DNA of 64,000 nt, taken from the NCBI RefSeq assembly GCF_003696315.1, contig NZ_RFFN01000005.1, positions 62,001 to 126,000 on the forward strand, given 5' to 3'. Both the position numbers and the translations under genes were made by a program. The notes below the pieces were generated by a model that saw only the letters and a program-made list of their open reading frames with translations, ran no database searches and was not told the origin of the DNA. Source of the DNA: Pseudomonas songnenensis. GTDB taxonomy: Bacteria; Pseudomonadota; Gammaproteobacteria; Pseudomonadales; Pseudomonadaceae. This document shows, one piece after another, positions 23,616 through 33,779 of this stretch. Position 1 is the first letter of the stretch; each line of letters starts with the position of its first letter.

Positions 23616-24701
23616 TCAGCGCTGGCGTTGCCAGGCGCGCAGGAAGATCACCAAAAGCGTGACAGCCGTCAAGGGGAAGGCGAACCAGAGCATCGCATCG
23701 CGTAGCAATTCGATGGCGCCAAGCCCCGTGGCGAACATCACCAGGTAGAGGGTGTACGCGACGTAATAAGCGAAGAACAGCAGGCCTTCCCAGCGTTGAA
23801 TGCAGTAACCGGAAAAGAAGATCGGCAGACAGGCAACGAATACCGCCAGCATCACCGGAAAGTCGAACGACTGCGCATTGGGGGAGATGGATAGGCCATC
23901 TGCGGCCACCGCGGCGCCGGCTCCGAGCACCAGCAGCAGGTTGAAGATGCAGCTGCCCACCACATTGCCGACGGCAATGTCGCGTTCACCCTTGATAACC
24001 GCCAGCACGGAGGTTGCCAGCTCAGGCATCGAGGTGCCGACCGCTACGACTGTCAGTCCGATAACGAGTTCGGATAGGCCCAGCGCGCGAGCCAGGCCCA
24101 CGGCCCCTTCGATCAGCAGGTTAGAGCCGCCGACCAGCAGGCCCAGCCCCAGCAGGATCAAAATCAGCTGAAGCACCCAGGCGTATGGTTTCTCGGCTTC
24201 GGCGGGGCCGAATTCCGCAGCGAACTCGTCGGCGTCTTTGGCCGGCTTCTCTCGCTTGCTGGCGACGACCAGGAACACGGTGTAGCCGATCAGGGCGATG
24301 AGCAGCAGCGTGCCATCCAGGCGGCTGATGCTGCCATTCCAGGCCAAGCCATAGCAGAGCAGGCCGGCACCGATCATCACCGGGACGTCCAGGCGGATCA
24401 GTTGCCGGGACACCACCAGGGGGGCGATCAATGCGGAAAGACCGAGAATCAACAGGATATTGGCGATGTTGCTGCCTATCACGTTGCCTACCGCTATATC
24501 CCCGCTTCCGCTCAGCGAAGCCTGCACGCTGACGGCGGTTTCGGGAGCGCTGGTGCCAAAGGCGACCACAGTCAGGCCGATGACAAGCGGTGGAATGCCG
24601 AAGCGACTGGCCAGTTTCGCTGCGCCGCGCACCAGGGCTTCGGCGCCCACTACCAGCAGCACCAGCCCGCCGAGCAGATAGGCGAAGGTCACCAGCGACA
24701 T
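23616..24701 (-). CDS. CaCA-family calcium/sodium antiporter (YrbG-like), copy 2
   Basis: The 361-residue paralogue of the next gene is clearly alike over its whole length, so the pair arose by tandem duplication. Alpha-1 (G-T-S-A-P-E-T) and alpha-2 (G-T-S-M-P-E-L) motifs are intact. In the second half the usual G-S-N has become G-S-C (G-N-V-V-G-S-C-I-F-N); the flanking Ser and final Asn, the likely ion ligands, are kept. AGGAG lies 8 nt before the ATG. A run of nine cytosines directly follows the stop codon on the coding strand. The pair is probably one transcription unit. Confidence 0.88.
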   Translation of the reverse strand: MSLVTFAYLLGGLVLLVVGAEALVRGAAKLASRFGIPPLVIGLTVVAFGTSAPETAVSVQASLSGSGDIAVGNVIGSNIANILLILGLSALIAPLVVSRQLIRLDVPVMIGAGLLCYGLAWNGSISRLDGTLLLIALIGYTVFLVVASKREKPAKDADEFAAEFGPAEAEKPYAWVLQLILILLGLGLLVGGSNLLIEGAVGLARALGLSELVIGLTVVAVGTSMPELATSVLAVIKGERDIAVGNVVGSCIFNLLLVLGAGAAVAADGLSISPNAQSFDFPVMLAVFVACLPIFFSGYCIQRWEGLLFFAYYVAYTLYLVMFATGLGAIELLRDAMLWFAFPLTAVTLLVIFLRAWQRQR

Positions 24702-24765
24702 ACATGCGCTCCTTTAACAGCGCGTTCAGCGCCAGCGGCGGGTGTCGGATTCTGAGTTTTTTCAG

Positions 24766-25167
24766 TCATGGGAGGGTTTCGATACGTACGCGGGCCACGC
24801 CGCTTTTCAGCATGTCCAGTTGCATCGCGGCGGCGCGTGAAAGGTCGATGATTCGGCCGCGGCGGAATGGCCCGCGGTCATTGATGCGCACCACCACTTG
24901 CTTGCCGTTCTGCTCGTTGGTGACGCGCACTTTGGTGCCGAACGGAAGGCTGCGATGTGCCGCTACCAGCGCGTTCTGATCATGCAGCTCGCCATTGGCG
25001 GTTCGTTGGCCATGATGCATTCGCGCGTAATAGGAAGCCTTGCCGCTCTGGCTGAAACGATCCTGAGTGGCAGGAGGTGTCTTGGTTGGTTGCGTCGCTT
25101 GGCGATCAGCGCAGCCGCTGACGATCAGGGCCAGAAGCAGCAGGGCAGTGAGGCGTGTCAGGCGCAT
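24766..25167 (-). CDS. RlpA-like double-psi beta-barrel lipoprotein
   Basis: The 133-residue lipoprotein has a signal peptide with lipobox V-S-G-C19, a short proline-rich linker, and one RlpA/DPBB domain with G-K-A-S-Y-Y-A and catalytic-type motif I-N-D-R-G-P-F. RlpA proteins are septal lytic transglycosylases that cut glycan strands lacking stem peptides. This one lacks the C-terminal SPOR domain of full-length RlpA, so it would not be recruited to the septum that way. AAGGA lies about 6 nt before the ATG at 25167. It stands between gatB and the antiporter pair on the same strand. Confidence 0.85.
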   Translation of the reverse strand: MRLTRLTALLLLALIVSGCADRQATQPTKTPPATQDRFSQSGKASYYARMHHGQRTANGELHDQNALVAAHRSLPFGTKVRVTNEQNGKQVVVRINDRGPFRRGRIIDLSRAAAMQLDMLKSGVARVRIETLP

Positions 25168-25201
25168 GAACAATCCTTCCGTTGGGTCGATCGCTGAGTC
25201 G

Positions 25202-25303
25202 GCGATGGCCCGCGGCAGAGGTTGCGCAGTTCTGGCAGTGCCGAGAGCAGTGGAGTGGCGATGTGCGCGGTTGCAGTCGCCTGCAACCGCGCAGGGCCAT
25301 CGC
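25202..25303. repeat. Nested inverted repeats between rlpA-like gene and gatB
   Basis: Outer arms GCGATGGCCC (25202-25211) and GGGCCATCGC (25294-25303) enclose about 80 nt. Inside, adjoining the right arm, lies a perfect 13-bp hairpin TGCGCGGTTGCAG / CTGCAACCGCGCA (25264-25293, four-base loop). It directly follows the gatB stop on the minus strand. The inner hairpin probably ends the gatCAB transcript, although no T-tract is present. Confidence 0.6.
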
Positions 25304-25308
25304 TCAGC

Positions 25309-26754
25309 TTAGCCTTCGAGCTTTTTCTTCAGCAGTTGGTTCACCTGGCCGGGGTTGGCCTTGCCCTTGGACGCCTTCATCGCCTGGCCGACGAAGAAGC
25401 CGAACATCTTGCCGCGTTTGGCTTCGTCGCTGGCGCGATACTGTTCGACTTGCTCGGCATTCGCTGCCAGCACTTCGTCCAGCATGGCCTCGATGGCTCC
25501 GGAGTCGGTGACCTGCTTGAGGCCTTTCTGCTCGATGATCTCGTCGGCCGAGCCTTCGCCAGCGGCCATGGCCTCGAAAACCATCTTGGCGATCTTGCCG
25601 CTGATGGTGTCGTCCTTGATGCGCAGGATCATGCCACCCAATTGCGCGGCGGATACCGGCGACTGCTCGATCTCCAGGCCTTCCTTGTTGAGCAGGCTGG
25701 ACAGCTCGCCCATCACCCAGTTGGCTGCCAGTTTGGCATCGCCGCAGGTAACGTTGACCTGTTCGAAGTAGTCGGCCATCTCGCGACTGGCGGCCAGCAC
25801 CGTGGCGTCATAGGCCGACAGGCCGAACTCGCGCTCGAAGCGTTCGCGCTTCTGCACCGGCAGTTCCGGCAGGCTGGCGCGCACTTCGTCGAGGAAGCTC
25901 TGCTCGATCACCACCGGCAGCAGGTCAGGGCAGGGGAAGTAGCGGTAGTCGTTGGCTTCTTCCTTGCTGCGCATGGAGCGCGTCTCGTCCTTGTTCGGGT
26001 CGTACAGGCGGGTTTCCTGAATCACCTTGCCGCCGTCCTCGATCAGCTCGATCTGCCGCTGCACCTCGTGGTTGATCGCCTTTTCGATAAAGCGGAAGGA
26101 GTTGACGTTCTTGATCTCGGCGCGGGTGCCGAACTCAGCCTGGCCTTTCGGCCGCACCGAGACGTTGCAGTCGCAGCGCAACGAGCCTTCGGCCATGTTG
26201 CCGTCGCAGATGCCGAGGTAGCGCACCAGCGCGTGGATCGCCTTCACATAGGCGACTGCTTCCTTGGCCGAACGGATGTCCGGCTCGGAGACGATCTCCA
26301 GCAGCGGGGTGCCGGCGCGGTTGAGGTCGATGCCGCTCATGCCGTGGAAGTCTTCGTGCAGGCTCTTGCCGGCGTCCTCTTCCAGGTGCGCGCGGGTGAT
26401 GCCGATGCGGCGGGTGCTGCCGTCTTCCAGGGTAATGTCCAGATGACCCTTGCCGACGATGGGATGATCCATCTGGCTGGTCTGGTAGCCCTTGGGCAGG
26501 TCAGGGTAGAAGTAGTTCTTGCGCGCGAAGACGTTCTTCGGCGCGATCTCGGCGTCGATCGCCAGGCCGAACTTGCAGGCCATGCGCACGGCTTCGGCGT
26601 TGAGCACCGGCAGGGTGCCGGGCATGCCGAGGTCGACCAGGCTGGCCTGGGTGTTGGGCTCGGCGCCGAAGGTGGTGGCGCTGCCGGAAAAGATCTTCGA
26701 CTGGGTCGCGAGCTGTGCGTGAATCTCCAGCCCGATCACGGTTTCCCATTGCAT
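25309..26754 (-). CDS. gatB: Asp-tRNA(Asn)/Glu-tRNA(Gln) amidotransferase subunit B
   Basis: The 481-residue subunit binds misacylated tRNA and activates its carboxylate with ATP, so that GatA-derived ammonia converts Asp-tRNA(Asn) or Glu-tRNA(Gln) to the amide form. The N-terminus [12 protein letters not shown], the D-L-P-K-G-Y-Q segment and the C-terminal YqeY-like domain are typical. The start at 26754 gives the family length and the standard first residues; the open frame upstream does not resemble GatB. The gene follows gatA by 11 nt in a gatCAB operon. Confidence 0.97.
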   Translation of the reverse strand: MQWETVIGLEIHAQLATQSKIFSGSATTFGAEPNTQASLVDLGMPGTLPVLNAEAVRMACKFGLAIDAEIAPKNVFARKNYFYPDLPKGYQTSQMDHPIVGKGHLDITLEDGSTRRIGITRAHLEEDAGKSLHEDFHGMSGIDLNRAGTPLLEIVSEPDIRSAKEAVAYVKAIHALVRYLGICDGNMAEGSLRCDCNVSVRPKGQAEFGTRAEIKNVNSFRFIEKAINHEVQRQIELIEDGGKVIQETRLYDPNKDETRSMRSKEEANDYRYFPCPDLLPVVIEQSFLDEVRASLPELPVQKRERFEREFGLSAYDATVLAASREMADYFEQVNVTCGDAKLAANWVMGELSSLLNKEGLEIEQSPVSAAQLGGMILRIKDDTISGKIAKMVFEAMAAGEGSADEIIEQKGLKQVTDSGAIEAMLDEVLAANAEQVEQYRASDEAKRGKMFGFFVGQAMKASKGKANPGQVNQLLKKKLEG

Positions 26755-26765
26755 CTTCAATCTCC

Positions 26766-28217
26766 TCAGAATCCGGCCGGGGCGCGCATGTGCCAATCGG
26801 TGACTTGTTGATACTGGTGCGCCACATTGAGCAGGCGCGCTTCCTGGAAGTACGGCGCCAGCAGTTGCACGCCCACCGGCAGGCCATCGATGAAGCCGGC
26901 CGGCATCGACAGACCCGGAATGCCCGCCAGGTTGGCGGTGATGGTGTAGATGTCTTCCAGGTAGGCGGACACCGGATCGGCGTTCTTCTCGCCCAGTTTC
27001 CAGGCGAGGTTCGGCGTGGTCGGGCCGAGGATCACGTCGACCTGCTCGAAGGCCGCGACGAAGTCCTGCTTGATCAGGCGGCGGATCTTCTGCGCCTTGA
27101 GGTAGTAGGCATCGTAGTAGCCGGCCGACAGCGCATAGGTGCCGACCATGATGCGTCGCTTGACCTCGTCGCCGAAGCCTTCGGCCCGCGAGCGCTTGTA
27201 GAGATCGGTGAGGTCGACCGGGTTCTCGCAGCGATAGCCGAAGCGCACTCCATCGAAACGCGAGAGGTTGGAAGAGGCCTCGGCCGGCGCGATCACATAA
27301 TAGGAAGGAATCGCATGCTGCATGTTCGGCAGGCTGATGTCCTTCACCGTGGCGCCGAGCTTCTTCAACTCTTCGACGGACGCCATGACGGCGTCAGCGA
27401 TCTTCGGATCGAGCCCGGCGCCGAAGTACTCCTTGGGCAGACCGATGCGCAGGCCGGCGAGCGGCTGGCTCAGCGCGGCGAGGTAGTCGTCCAGCGGCTG
27501 GTCGACGCTGGTGGAGTCCTTGGCATCGAAGCCGGCCATTGCCGAGAGCAGCAGCGCGCAGTCTTCGGCTGTGCGCGCCATCGGGCCGCCCTGGTCGAGG
27601 CTCGAGGCGTAGGCCACCATGCCCCAGCGCGAGACGCGTCCATAGGTGGGCTTGAGGCCGGTGAGGTTGGTCAGCGCGGCCGGCTGGCGGATCGAACCGC
27701 CAGTGTCGGTGCCGGTGGCTGCGGGCAGCAGACGCGCCGCGATGGCCGCCGCGGAACCACCGGAGGAACCGCCGGGTACGCGGGACAGGTCCCAGGGGTT
27801 CTTCACCGGGCCGTAATAGCTCGACTCGTTGGCCGAGCCCATGGCGAATTCGTCCATGTTCAGCTTGCCGAGGGTGACCGTACCGGCCGCCGCGAGCCTT
27901 TCGACTACCGTGGCATCGTAGGGGGCCTTGAAGTTGTCGAGAATCTTCGAGCCGCAGCTGGTACGGATGCCCTGGGTGCAGAACAGATCCTTGTGACCGA
28001 TCGGTGCACCGAGCAACGCACCGCTTTCACCGGCGGCGCGACGGGCGTCAGCGGCCTTGGCCTGGGCGATGGCGAGTTCCTCGGTGACGCTGATGAAACT
28101 GTTCAACTGCGGATCGAGCTGTTCGATGCGCGCCAGCAGGGTGCGCGTCAGCTCTTCGGCGGAGAAGCGCTTCTCGGCAAGGTTGCGGGCGATTTCGGCA
28201 AGTGTCAGGTTGTGCAT
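26766..28217 (-). CDS. gatA: Asp-tRNA(Asn)/Glu-tRNA(Gln) amidotransferase subunit A
   Basis: This 483-residue amidase-signature enzyme releases ammonia from glutamine for GatB. The Ser-cis-Ser-Lys catalytic set is visible: Lys in G-H-K-D-L-F, the G-G-S-S-G-G-S signature and the nucleophile region [10 protein letters not shown]. Length and start (M-H-N-L-T-L-A-E-I) are standard. It lies 14 nt after gatC and 11 nt before gatB, so the three are one operon. Its presence implies indirect routes to Asn-tRNA or Gln-tRNA in this organism. Confidence 0.97.
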   Translation of the reverse strand: MHNLTLAEIARNLAEKRFSAEELTRTLLARIEQLDPQLNSFISVTEELAIAQAKAADARRAAGESGALLGAPIGHKDLFCTQGIRTSCGSKILDNFKAPYDATVVERLAAAGTVTLGKLNMDEFAMGSANESSYYGPVKNPWDLSRVPGGSSGGSAAAIAARLLPAATGTDTGGSIRQPAALTNLTGLKPTYGRVSRWGMVAYASSLDQGGPMARTAEDCALLLSAMAGFDAKDSTSVDQPLDDYLAALSQPLAGLRIGLPKEYFGAGLDPKIADAVMASVEELKKLGATVKDISLPNMQHAIPSYYVIAPAEASSNLSRFDGVRFGYRCENPVDLTDLYKRSRAEGFGDEVKRRIMVGTYALSAGYYDAYYLKAQKIRRLIKQDFVAAFEQVDVILGPTTPNLAWKLGEKNADPVSAYLEDIYTITANLAGIPGLSMPAGFIDGLPVGVQLLAPYFQEARLLNVAHQYQQVTDWHMRAPAGF

Positions 28218-28231
28218 GTCGGTGTCCTTCA

Positions 28232-28519
28232 TCACTCGATCACTCGCGGAACCAGATAAAGACCGTCTTCCACGGCAGGCGCGATGGCCTGATAGGCATC
28301 ACGCTGGTTGGTTTCCGTGACCGCGTCGGCGCGCAGGCGCTGGGTCGTTTCCAGCGGGTGGGCCAGCGGCTCGATGCCGGTGGTGTCGACCGCCTGCATG
28401 CGATCGATCAGGCCGAGAATGTTGTTGAGGGTCTCGGTGGTGCGGGGCAGGTCGGCTTCAGACAGGCCCAGGCGGGCCAGGTGAGCGATCTTTTCCACCT
28501 CGGTGCGTTCAAGCGCCAT
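28232..28519 (-). CDS. gatC: Asp-tRNA(Asn)/Glu-tRNA(Gln) amidotransferase subunit C
   Basis: This small 95-residue subunit stabilises the GatA-GatB interface. The start [17 protein letters not shown] and C-terminal [13 protein letters not shown] segment are characteristic. It is first in the gatCAB operon and divergent from mreB. The longer in-frame extension upstream lacks family similarity, so the ATG at 28519 is chosen. Confidence 0.95.
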   Translation of the reverse strand: MALERTEVEKIAHLARLGLSEADLPRTTETLNNILGLIDRMQAVDTTGIEPLAHPLETTQRLRADAVTETNQRDAYQAIAPAVEDGLYLVPRVIE

Positions 28520-29875
<1,356 letters not shown>

Positions 29876-29895
29876 GCCAGCGCAGCTGTGCTCAT

Positions 29896-29936
29896 GACAA
29901 GCCGAAAGATCCGGTCGCGCCGGCTTTCGGCTTGTC
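29896..29936 (+). terminator. Strong mreB-mreC intercistronic hairpin
   Basis: A perfect 13-bp stem (GACAAGCCGAAAG / CTTTCGGCTTGTC) continues, after a two-base bulge, into a CCGG/CCGG stem with a TCGCG loop. No T-run follows. It could be a partial terminator or an mRNA-stabilising 3' structure for mreB, setting the MreB to MreC/MreD ratio. Confidence 0.6.
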
Positions 29937-30011
29937 ACGTTTGGTCTCAAGCTTTTTGTTCGTGAGGTAGTTGCAATCAAGCCGCTATTTGCCAAAGGAC
30001 CTCTGCTCGGT

Positions 30012-30974
30012 GTGCGCCTGCTGGTGTTCGTCGTGCTTTGTGTCGTGCTGATGGTGGTGGATGCCCGCTTCGACGCGCTGAAGACGGTACGCAGTCAGAT
30101 GGGCCTGGTACTGACGCCGTTCTACTGGGTCGCCGACATGCCGGTGCGGATCTGGAGAGGCGCGACCGAACAGATCGCCAGCAGCAACAGCCTGATGGCC
30201 GAGAACGAGAAGCTCAAAGCCGAGGCGTTGCTGATGCAGCGACGCCTGCAGAAACTGGCGATGCTTACCGAGCAGAACGTGCGCCTGCGCGAACTGCTCA
30301 ATTCGGCGGCATTGGTCGACGACAAGGTCATCGTCGCCGAGCTGATCGGTCTGGACCCGAATCCATTCACCCATCGCATCCTGATCGACAAGGGCGAGAA
30401 GGATGGCGTCTTCATGGGGCAGCCGGTGCTGGATGCCAGTGGCCTGATGGGGCAGGTGGTCGAGGTGCTGCCTTATGCCGCGCGCGTACTGCTGCTCACC
30501 GACGTCACGCACAGCATTCCGGTCCAGGTCAATCGCAATGGTCTGCGCGCGATCGCTGTGGGTACCGGCAATCCGGATTATCTCGAGCTGCGTCACGTGG
30601 CCGAAACGGCTGACGTCAAGGCCGGAGATCTGCTGGTCAGTTCCGGGCTAGGCCAGCGTTTTCCCAGCGGTTACCCCGTGGCGCAGGTCACCGAGGTCGT
30701 GCATGGGTCTGGTCAGCCGTTCGCCATCGTGCGCGCGGTCCCTACCGCCATGCTCAATCGCAGTCGCTACCTGATGCTGGTTTTCAGCGACTCGCGCACG
30801 CCGGAAGAGCGTGCAGCTGCAGCGGCAGAAGCCCAGGCAGACGCCGATCAGAAAGCCGCCGCCGAAGGAGTCGAGGCGAGCACGCCGCCCGGCGAGTCCG
30901 GCAGCACTGCCGAAGCCGCACAACCGGCTGCCGGTACTGCGCCGGCGGCACCAGCCCAGGAGGCGGGGCAATGA
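30012..30974 (+). CDS. mreC: Rod-shape-determining protein MreC
   Basis: This bitopic inner-membrane protein has one N-terminal helix, a periplasmic coiled coil (about 50-95) and a two-lobed beta domain, then a disordered Ala/Pro/Glu-rich tail of about 50 residues. It activates PBP2 in the elongasome. From the GTG at 30012 it has 320 residues. The frame stays open upstream and reads I-K-P-L-F-A-K-G-P-L-L-G before V-R-L-L, which resembles the normal MreC N-terminus. The first of these codons is ATC at 29976, with GAGGT 7 nt before it, so initiation at AUC is possible. It overlaps mreD by 4 nt. Confidence 0.92.
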   Translation: MRLLVFVVLCVVLMVVDARFDALKTVRSQMGLVLTPFYWVADMPVRIWRGATEQIASSNSLMAENEKLKAEALLMQRRLQKLAMLTEQNVRLRELLNSAALVDDKVIVAELIGLDPNPFTHRILIDKGEKDGVFMGQPVLDASGLMGQVVEVLPYAARVLLLTDVTHSIPVQVNRNGLRAIAVGTGNPDYLELRHVAETADVKAGDLLVSSGLGQRFPSGYPVAQVTEVVHGSGQPFAIVRAVPTAMLNRSRYLMLVFSDSRTPEERAAAAAEAQADADQKAAAEGVEASTPPGESGSTAEAAQPAAGTAPAAPAQEAGQ

Positions 30975-31459
30975 TCAGCGGACGTCCGAATAATGGCTGG
31001 GTCATCTGGTTCAGCCTGACGCTTGCGCTGCTGCTCAGTGTCGCGCCTATGCCAGGCAGTGCAGAGCTTGCCCGACCGCTGTGGCTGGGCCTGGTCATTG
31101 CATTCTGGTCGCTGACCCTGCCCCATCGCGGCGGCCTGGGTGCTGCGTTCTGTTTCGGCCTGGCGCAGGACGTGCTCGCCGGCACTCTGTTCGGGCAGAG
31201 CGCCTTGCCGCTGATCCTGATTGCCTTCCTGGTGTTGAGTCTGCAGCAGCGTCTGCGCATGTTCCCGCTTTGGCAGCAAAGCATGGTGTTATTGGTCGTG
31301 CTCGGTCTGGCTCAGCTGGTTCAACTGTGGCTCAACACATTGACCGGCAACCGACCGCCGACATTGCTGTTCCTCGTGCCGGTGCCCATCAGCGCGCTGT
31401 TGTGGCCCTGGGTCTTCGTGGCCTTGCAAGGCATGCGTCAGCGGTTCGCCGTCTACTGA
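30971..31459 (+). CDS. mreD: Rod-shape-determining protein MreD
   Basis: This 162-residue, highly hydrophobic inner-membrane protein has about five helices and partners MreC in the elongasome. The R-G-G-L-G-A-A-F-C-F-G-L-A-Q-D-V-L segment is the most conserved MreD region. Its ATG overlaps the mreC TGA (ATGA), so translation is coupled. The following 136 nt to maf show no clear terminator. Confidence 0.95.
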   Translation: MISGRPNNGWVIWFSLTLALLLSVAPMPGSAELARPLWLGLVIAFWSLTLPHRGGLGAAFCFGLAQDVLAGTLFGQSALPLILIAFLVLSLQQRLRMFPLWQQSMVLLVVLGLAQLVQLWLNTLTGNRPPTLLFLVPVPISALLWPWVFVALQGMRQRFAVY

Positions 31460-31595
31460 GCCCGCGCGCGTCTTTTTGCGATCGCTCTGGTGCCCTGTCC
31501 AAGGCATCCCTCCGAGCTTCACTGCAGTCCCTTTCGCCTTTCTCGAGCCAGGCGGATATGCGACGCTGTCGCTTATTTATCGTTGAGGATCTGTC

Positions 31596-32186
31596 ATGGG
31601 CGCTTTGTATCTTGCCTCGGCATCACCCCGCCGCCGCGAACTGCTCGCACAGATAGGTGTTCCGTTTTCGCTGATCGACGTGTCGGTCGATGAAACTCCG
31701 TCACCCACCGAATCCCCCGAGGCGTATGTCGAGCGTGTTGCGCGCGAGAAAGCGCTTGCCGGGCTGGCCAGTCTGGGCGATCAGGACGGCTGCGTGCTTG
31801 GCGCCGATACCAGCGTGGTGCTCGATCAACACATTCTCGGAAAGCCGGTCGACCGCGCAGACGGGCTCGCCATGCTGGCGGCGCTTTCCGGGCGTACGCA
31901 CCGCGTCATGACGGCGGTGGCGCTGGCCAGCCGCACGGCATGCGACGTTCGCGTAGTCATCAGTGAAGTCAGCTTCCGTGTCATCGAGCAAGCCGAGGCC
32001 GAGCGCTACTGGGCCAGCGGCGAGCCCGCGGACAAGGCGGGCGGCTACGCGATCCAGGGCTGGGGCGCGGTCTTCGTCAGTCAGCTGCACGGCAGCTATT
32101 CCGCGGTGGTTGGTCTGCCGCTGTGTGAAACGGCTCAGCTTGTCGATGCGTTCGGCCTTCCTCGTTGGACCAAAGGCTCAAGCTAG
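31596..32186 (+). CDS. maf: Maf-family nucleoside triphosphate pyrophosphatase
   Basis: The 196-residue cytoplasmic house-cleaning enzyme hydrolyses non-canonical or surplus nucleotides (dTTP/UTP or modified forms) to monophosphates. The N-terminal [11 protein letters not shown] motif, catalytic Asp in V-L-G-A-D-T-S-V-V and the G-G-Y-A-I-Q-G segment place it in the YhdE-type branch. It lies between mreD and rng, as in P. aeruginosa and E. coli. rng starts 86 nt downstream. Confidence 0.93.
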   Translation: MGALYLASASPRRRELLAQIGVPFSLIDVSVDETPSPTESPEAYVERVAREKALAGLASLGDQDGCVLGADTSVVLDQHILGKPVDRADGLAMLAALSGRTHRVMTAVALASRTACDVRVVISEVSFRVIEQAEAERYWASGEPADKAGGYAIQGWGAVFVSQLHGSYSAVVGLPLCETAQLVDAFGLPRWTKGSS

Positions 32187-32272
32187 AGCCTGTGGCTTCG
32201 GCATGCTTGCCGGTTAGAATCGACCCCAACGATCAGCTAGCGCTGCACATCAAGCCACCGCCGAGAATAAGA

Positions 32273-33730
32273 ATGAGCGAAGAAATCCTGATGAACATCA
32301 CCCCCATGGAGTCGCGGGTGGCGGTGGTCGAAAACGGTGTTCTGCAGGAAGTGCACGTCGAGCGCACGCAGCGCCGCGGCATCGTCGGCAATATCTACAA
32401 GGGCAAGGTGGTGCGCGTACTGCCCGGCATGCAGGCGGCTTTCGTCGATATCGGCCTGGACCGAGCGGCCTTTATCCACGCGTCGGAGATCTCCGCCCGT
32501 GAAGGCAATGCGGTCGAGCCGATCAACGCACTGGTGCATGAAGGGCAGAGCCTGGTGGTACAGGTCACCAAGGACCCCATCGGCACCAAAGGCGCACGCC
32601 TGACCACGCAGTTGTCGATTCCCTCGCGCTACCTGGTGTACATGCCGCGTACGAGTCATGTCGGGATTTCCCTGCGCATCGAGGATGAGGCTGAGCGCGA
32701 ACGACTCAAGCAGATCGTTGCAGAATGCGTGGCAGCCGAGGGTATCCAGGAGGCGGGCGGCTTCATCCTGCGTACCGCGGCCGAGGGCGCCGGCAGTGAC
32801 GAGATTCTCATGGATATCCGTTACCTGCGCCGTCTGTGGGAGCAGATCGCCAGTCAGATCAAGACCGCTGCCGCCCCCACGGTGATCTACGAGGACCTGT
32901 CGCTGGCCATGCGCACCCTGCGCGATCTGGTCAATCCGCGCATCGAGAAGATCCGTATCGATTCGCGGGAGAATTTCCAGAAGGTCACCCAGTTCGTCGG
33001 CGAGTTGATGCCGGAACTGGGCGACCGTCTCGAACACTACCCGGGCGAGCGACCGATCTTCGATCTCTATGGCGTCGAGGACGAGATCCAGAAGGCGCTG
33101 GAGCGCAAGGTCATGCTCAAGTCAGGTGGCTACCTGATCATCGATCCGGCCGAAGCGATGACGACCATCGACGTCAACACCGGTGCCTTCGTCGGCCATC
33201 GCACGCTGGAAGAGACCATCTTCAAGACCAACCTCGAATCGGCCACGGCGATTGCCCGCCAGCTCCGGCTACGCAATCTGGGCGGCATCATCATCATCGA
33301 CTTCATCGACATGGAAGACGAGGAACACCGACGCCAGGTCCTGCGTACGCTGGAAAAGCAGCTCGAGCGCGATCACGCAAAAACCAACATCATCGGCATC
33401 ACCGAGCTTGGCCTGGTGCAGATGACCCGCAAGCGCACCCGCGAAAGCCTGGAACAGGTGCTTTGCGAGCCATGCATGTGCTGCCAGGGGCGCGGCAAGC
33501 TGAAGACGCCAGAAACCGTCTGCTACGAGATTTTCCGCGAAATCCTGCGCGAGGCACGGGCCTACCAGGCGGAAGGCTATCGGGTGCTGGCCAACCAGAA
33601 GGTGATCGATCGCCTGCTGGACGAGGAGTCAGGCAACGTGGCTGATCTCGAGGCGTTCATCGGTCGGTCGATCAAGTTCCAGGTGGAAAGCATGTACTCG
33701 CAGGAACAGTACGACGTGGTGTTGCTCTGA
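32273..33730 (+). CDS. rng: Ribonuclease G
   Basis: This 485-residue endoribonuclease processes the 5' end of 16S rRNA and degrades some mRNAs. An S1 domain begins near residue 38 (G-N-I-Y-K-G-K-V-V-R-V-L-P-G-M-Q-A-A). The RNase H-like catalytic domain has D-V-N-T-G and D-F-I-D-M-E-D, and the zinc-link region reads C-E-P-C-M-C-C. It lacks the long C-terminal degradosome scaffold of RNase E. The start at 32273 matches the family (M-S-E-E-I-L-M-N-I-T-P). It is downstream of mreBCD-maf, the classical cafA position. Confidence 0.96.
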   Translation: MSEEILMNITPMESRVAVVENGVLQEVHVERTQRRGIVGNIYKGKVVRVLPGMQAAFVDIGLDRAAFIHASEISAREGNAVEPINALVHEGQSLVVQVTKDPIGTKGARLTTQLSIPSRYLVYMPRTSHVGISLRIEDEAERERLKQIVAECVAAEGIQEAGGFILRTAAEGAGSDEILMDIRYLRRLWEQIASQIKTAAAPTVIYEDLSLAMRTLRDLVNPRIEKIRIDSRENFQKVTQFVGELMPELGDRLEHYPGERPIFDLYGVEDEIQKALERKVMLKSGGYLIIDPAEAMTTIDVNTGAFVGHRTLEETIFKTNLESATAIARQLRLRNLGGIIIIDFIDMEDEEHRRQVLRTLEKQLERDHAKTNIIGITELGLVQMTRKRTRESLEQVLCEPCMCCQGRGKLKTPETVCYEIFREILREARAYQAEGYRVLANQKVIDRLLDEESGNVADLEAFIGRSIKFQVESMYSQEQYDVVLL

Positions 33731-33779
33731 ACAGAGGTAGACCAGGCCGTCCGGGCCAGGATGACCGGAGTGCATCCGC

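Noticed and set aside
23616..24701. Loss of activity in antiporter copy 2 through the G-S-C substitution
   Set aside because: The alpha-repeat Glu, Thr and Ser residues and the final Asn of the motif are kept. The changed residue sits beside, not at, the expected ligands.
25222..28259. Two long plus-strand frames (529 and 514 codons) antisense to gatB and gatA
   Set aside because: Both lie wholly opposite well-conserved genes and show shadow composition without domains or ribosome sites.
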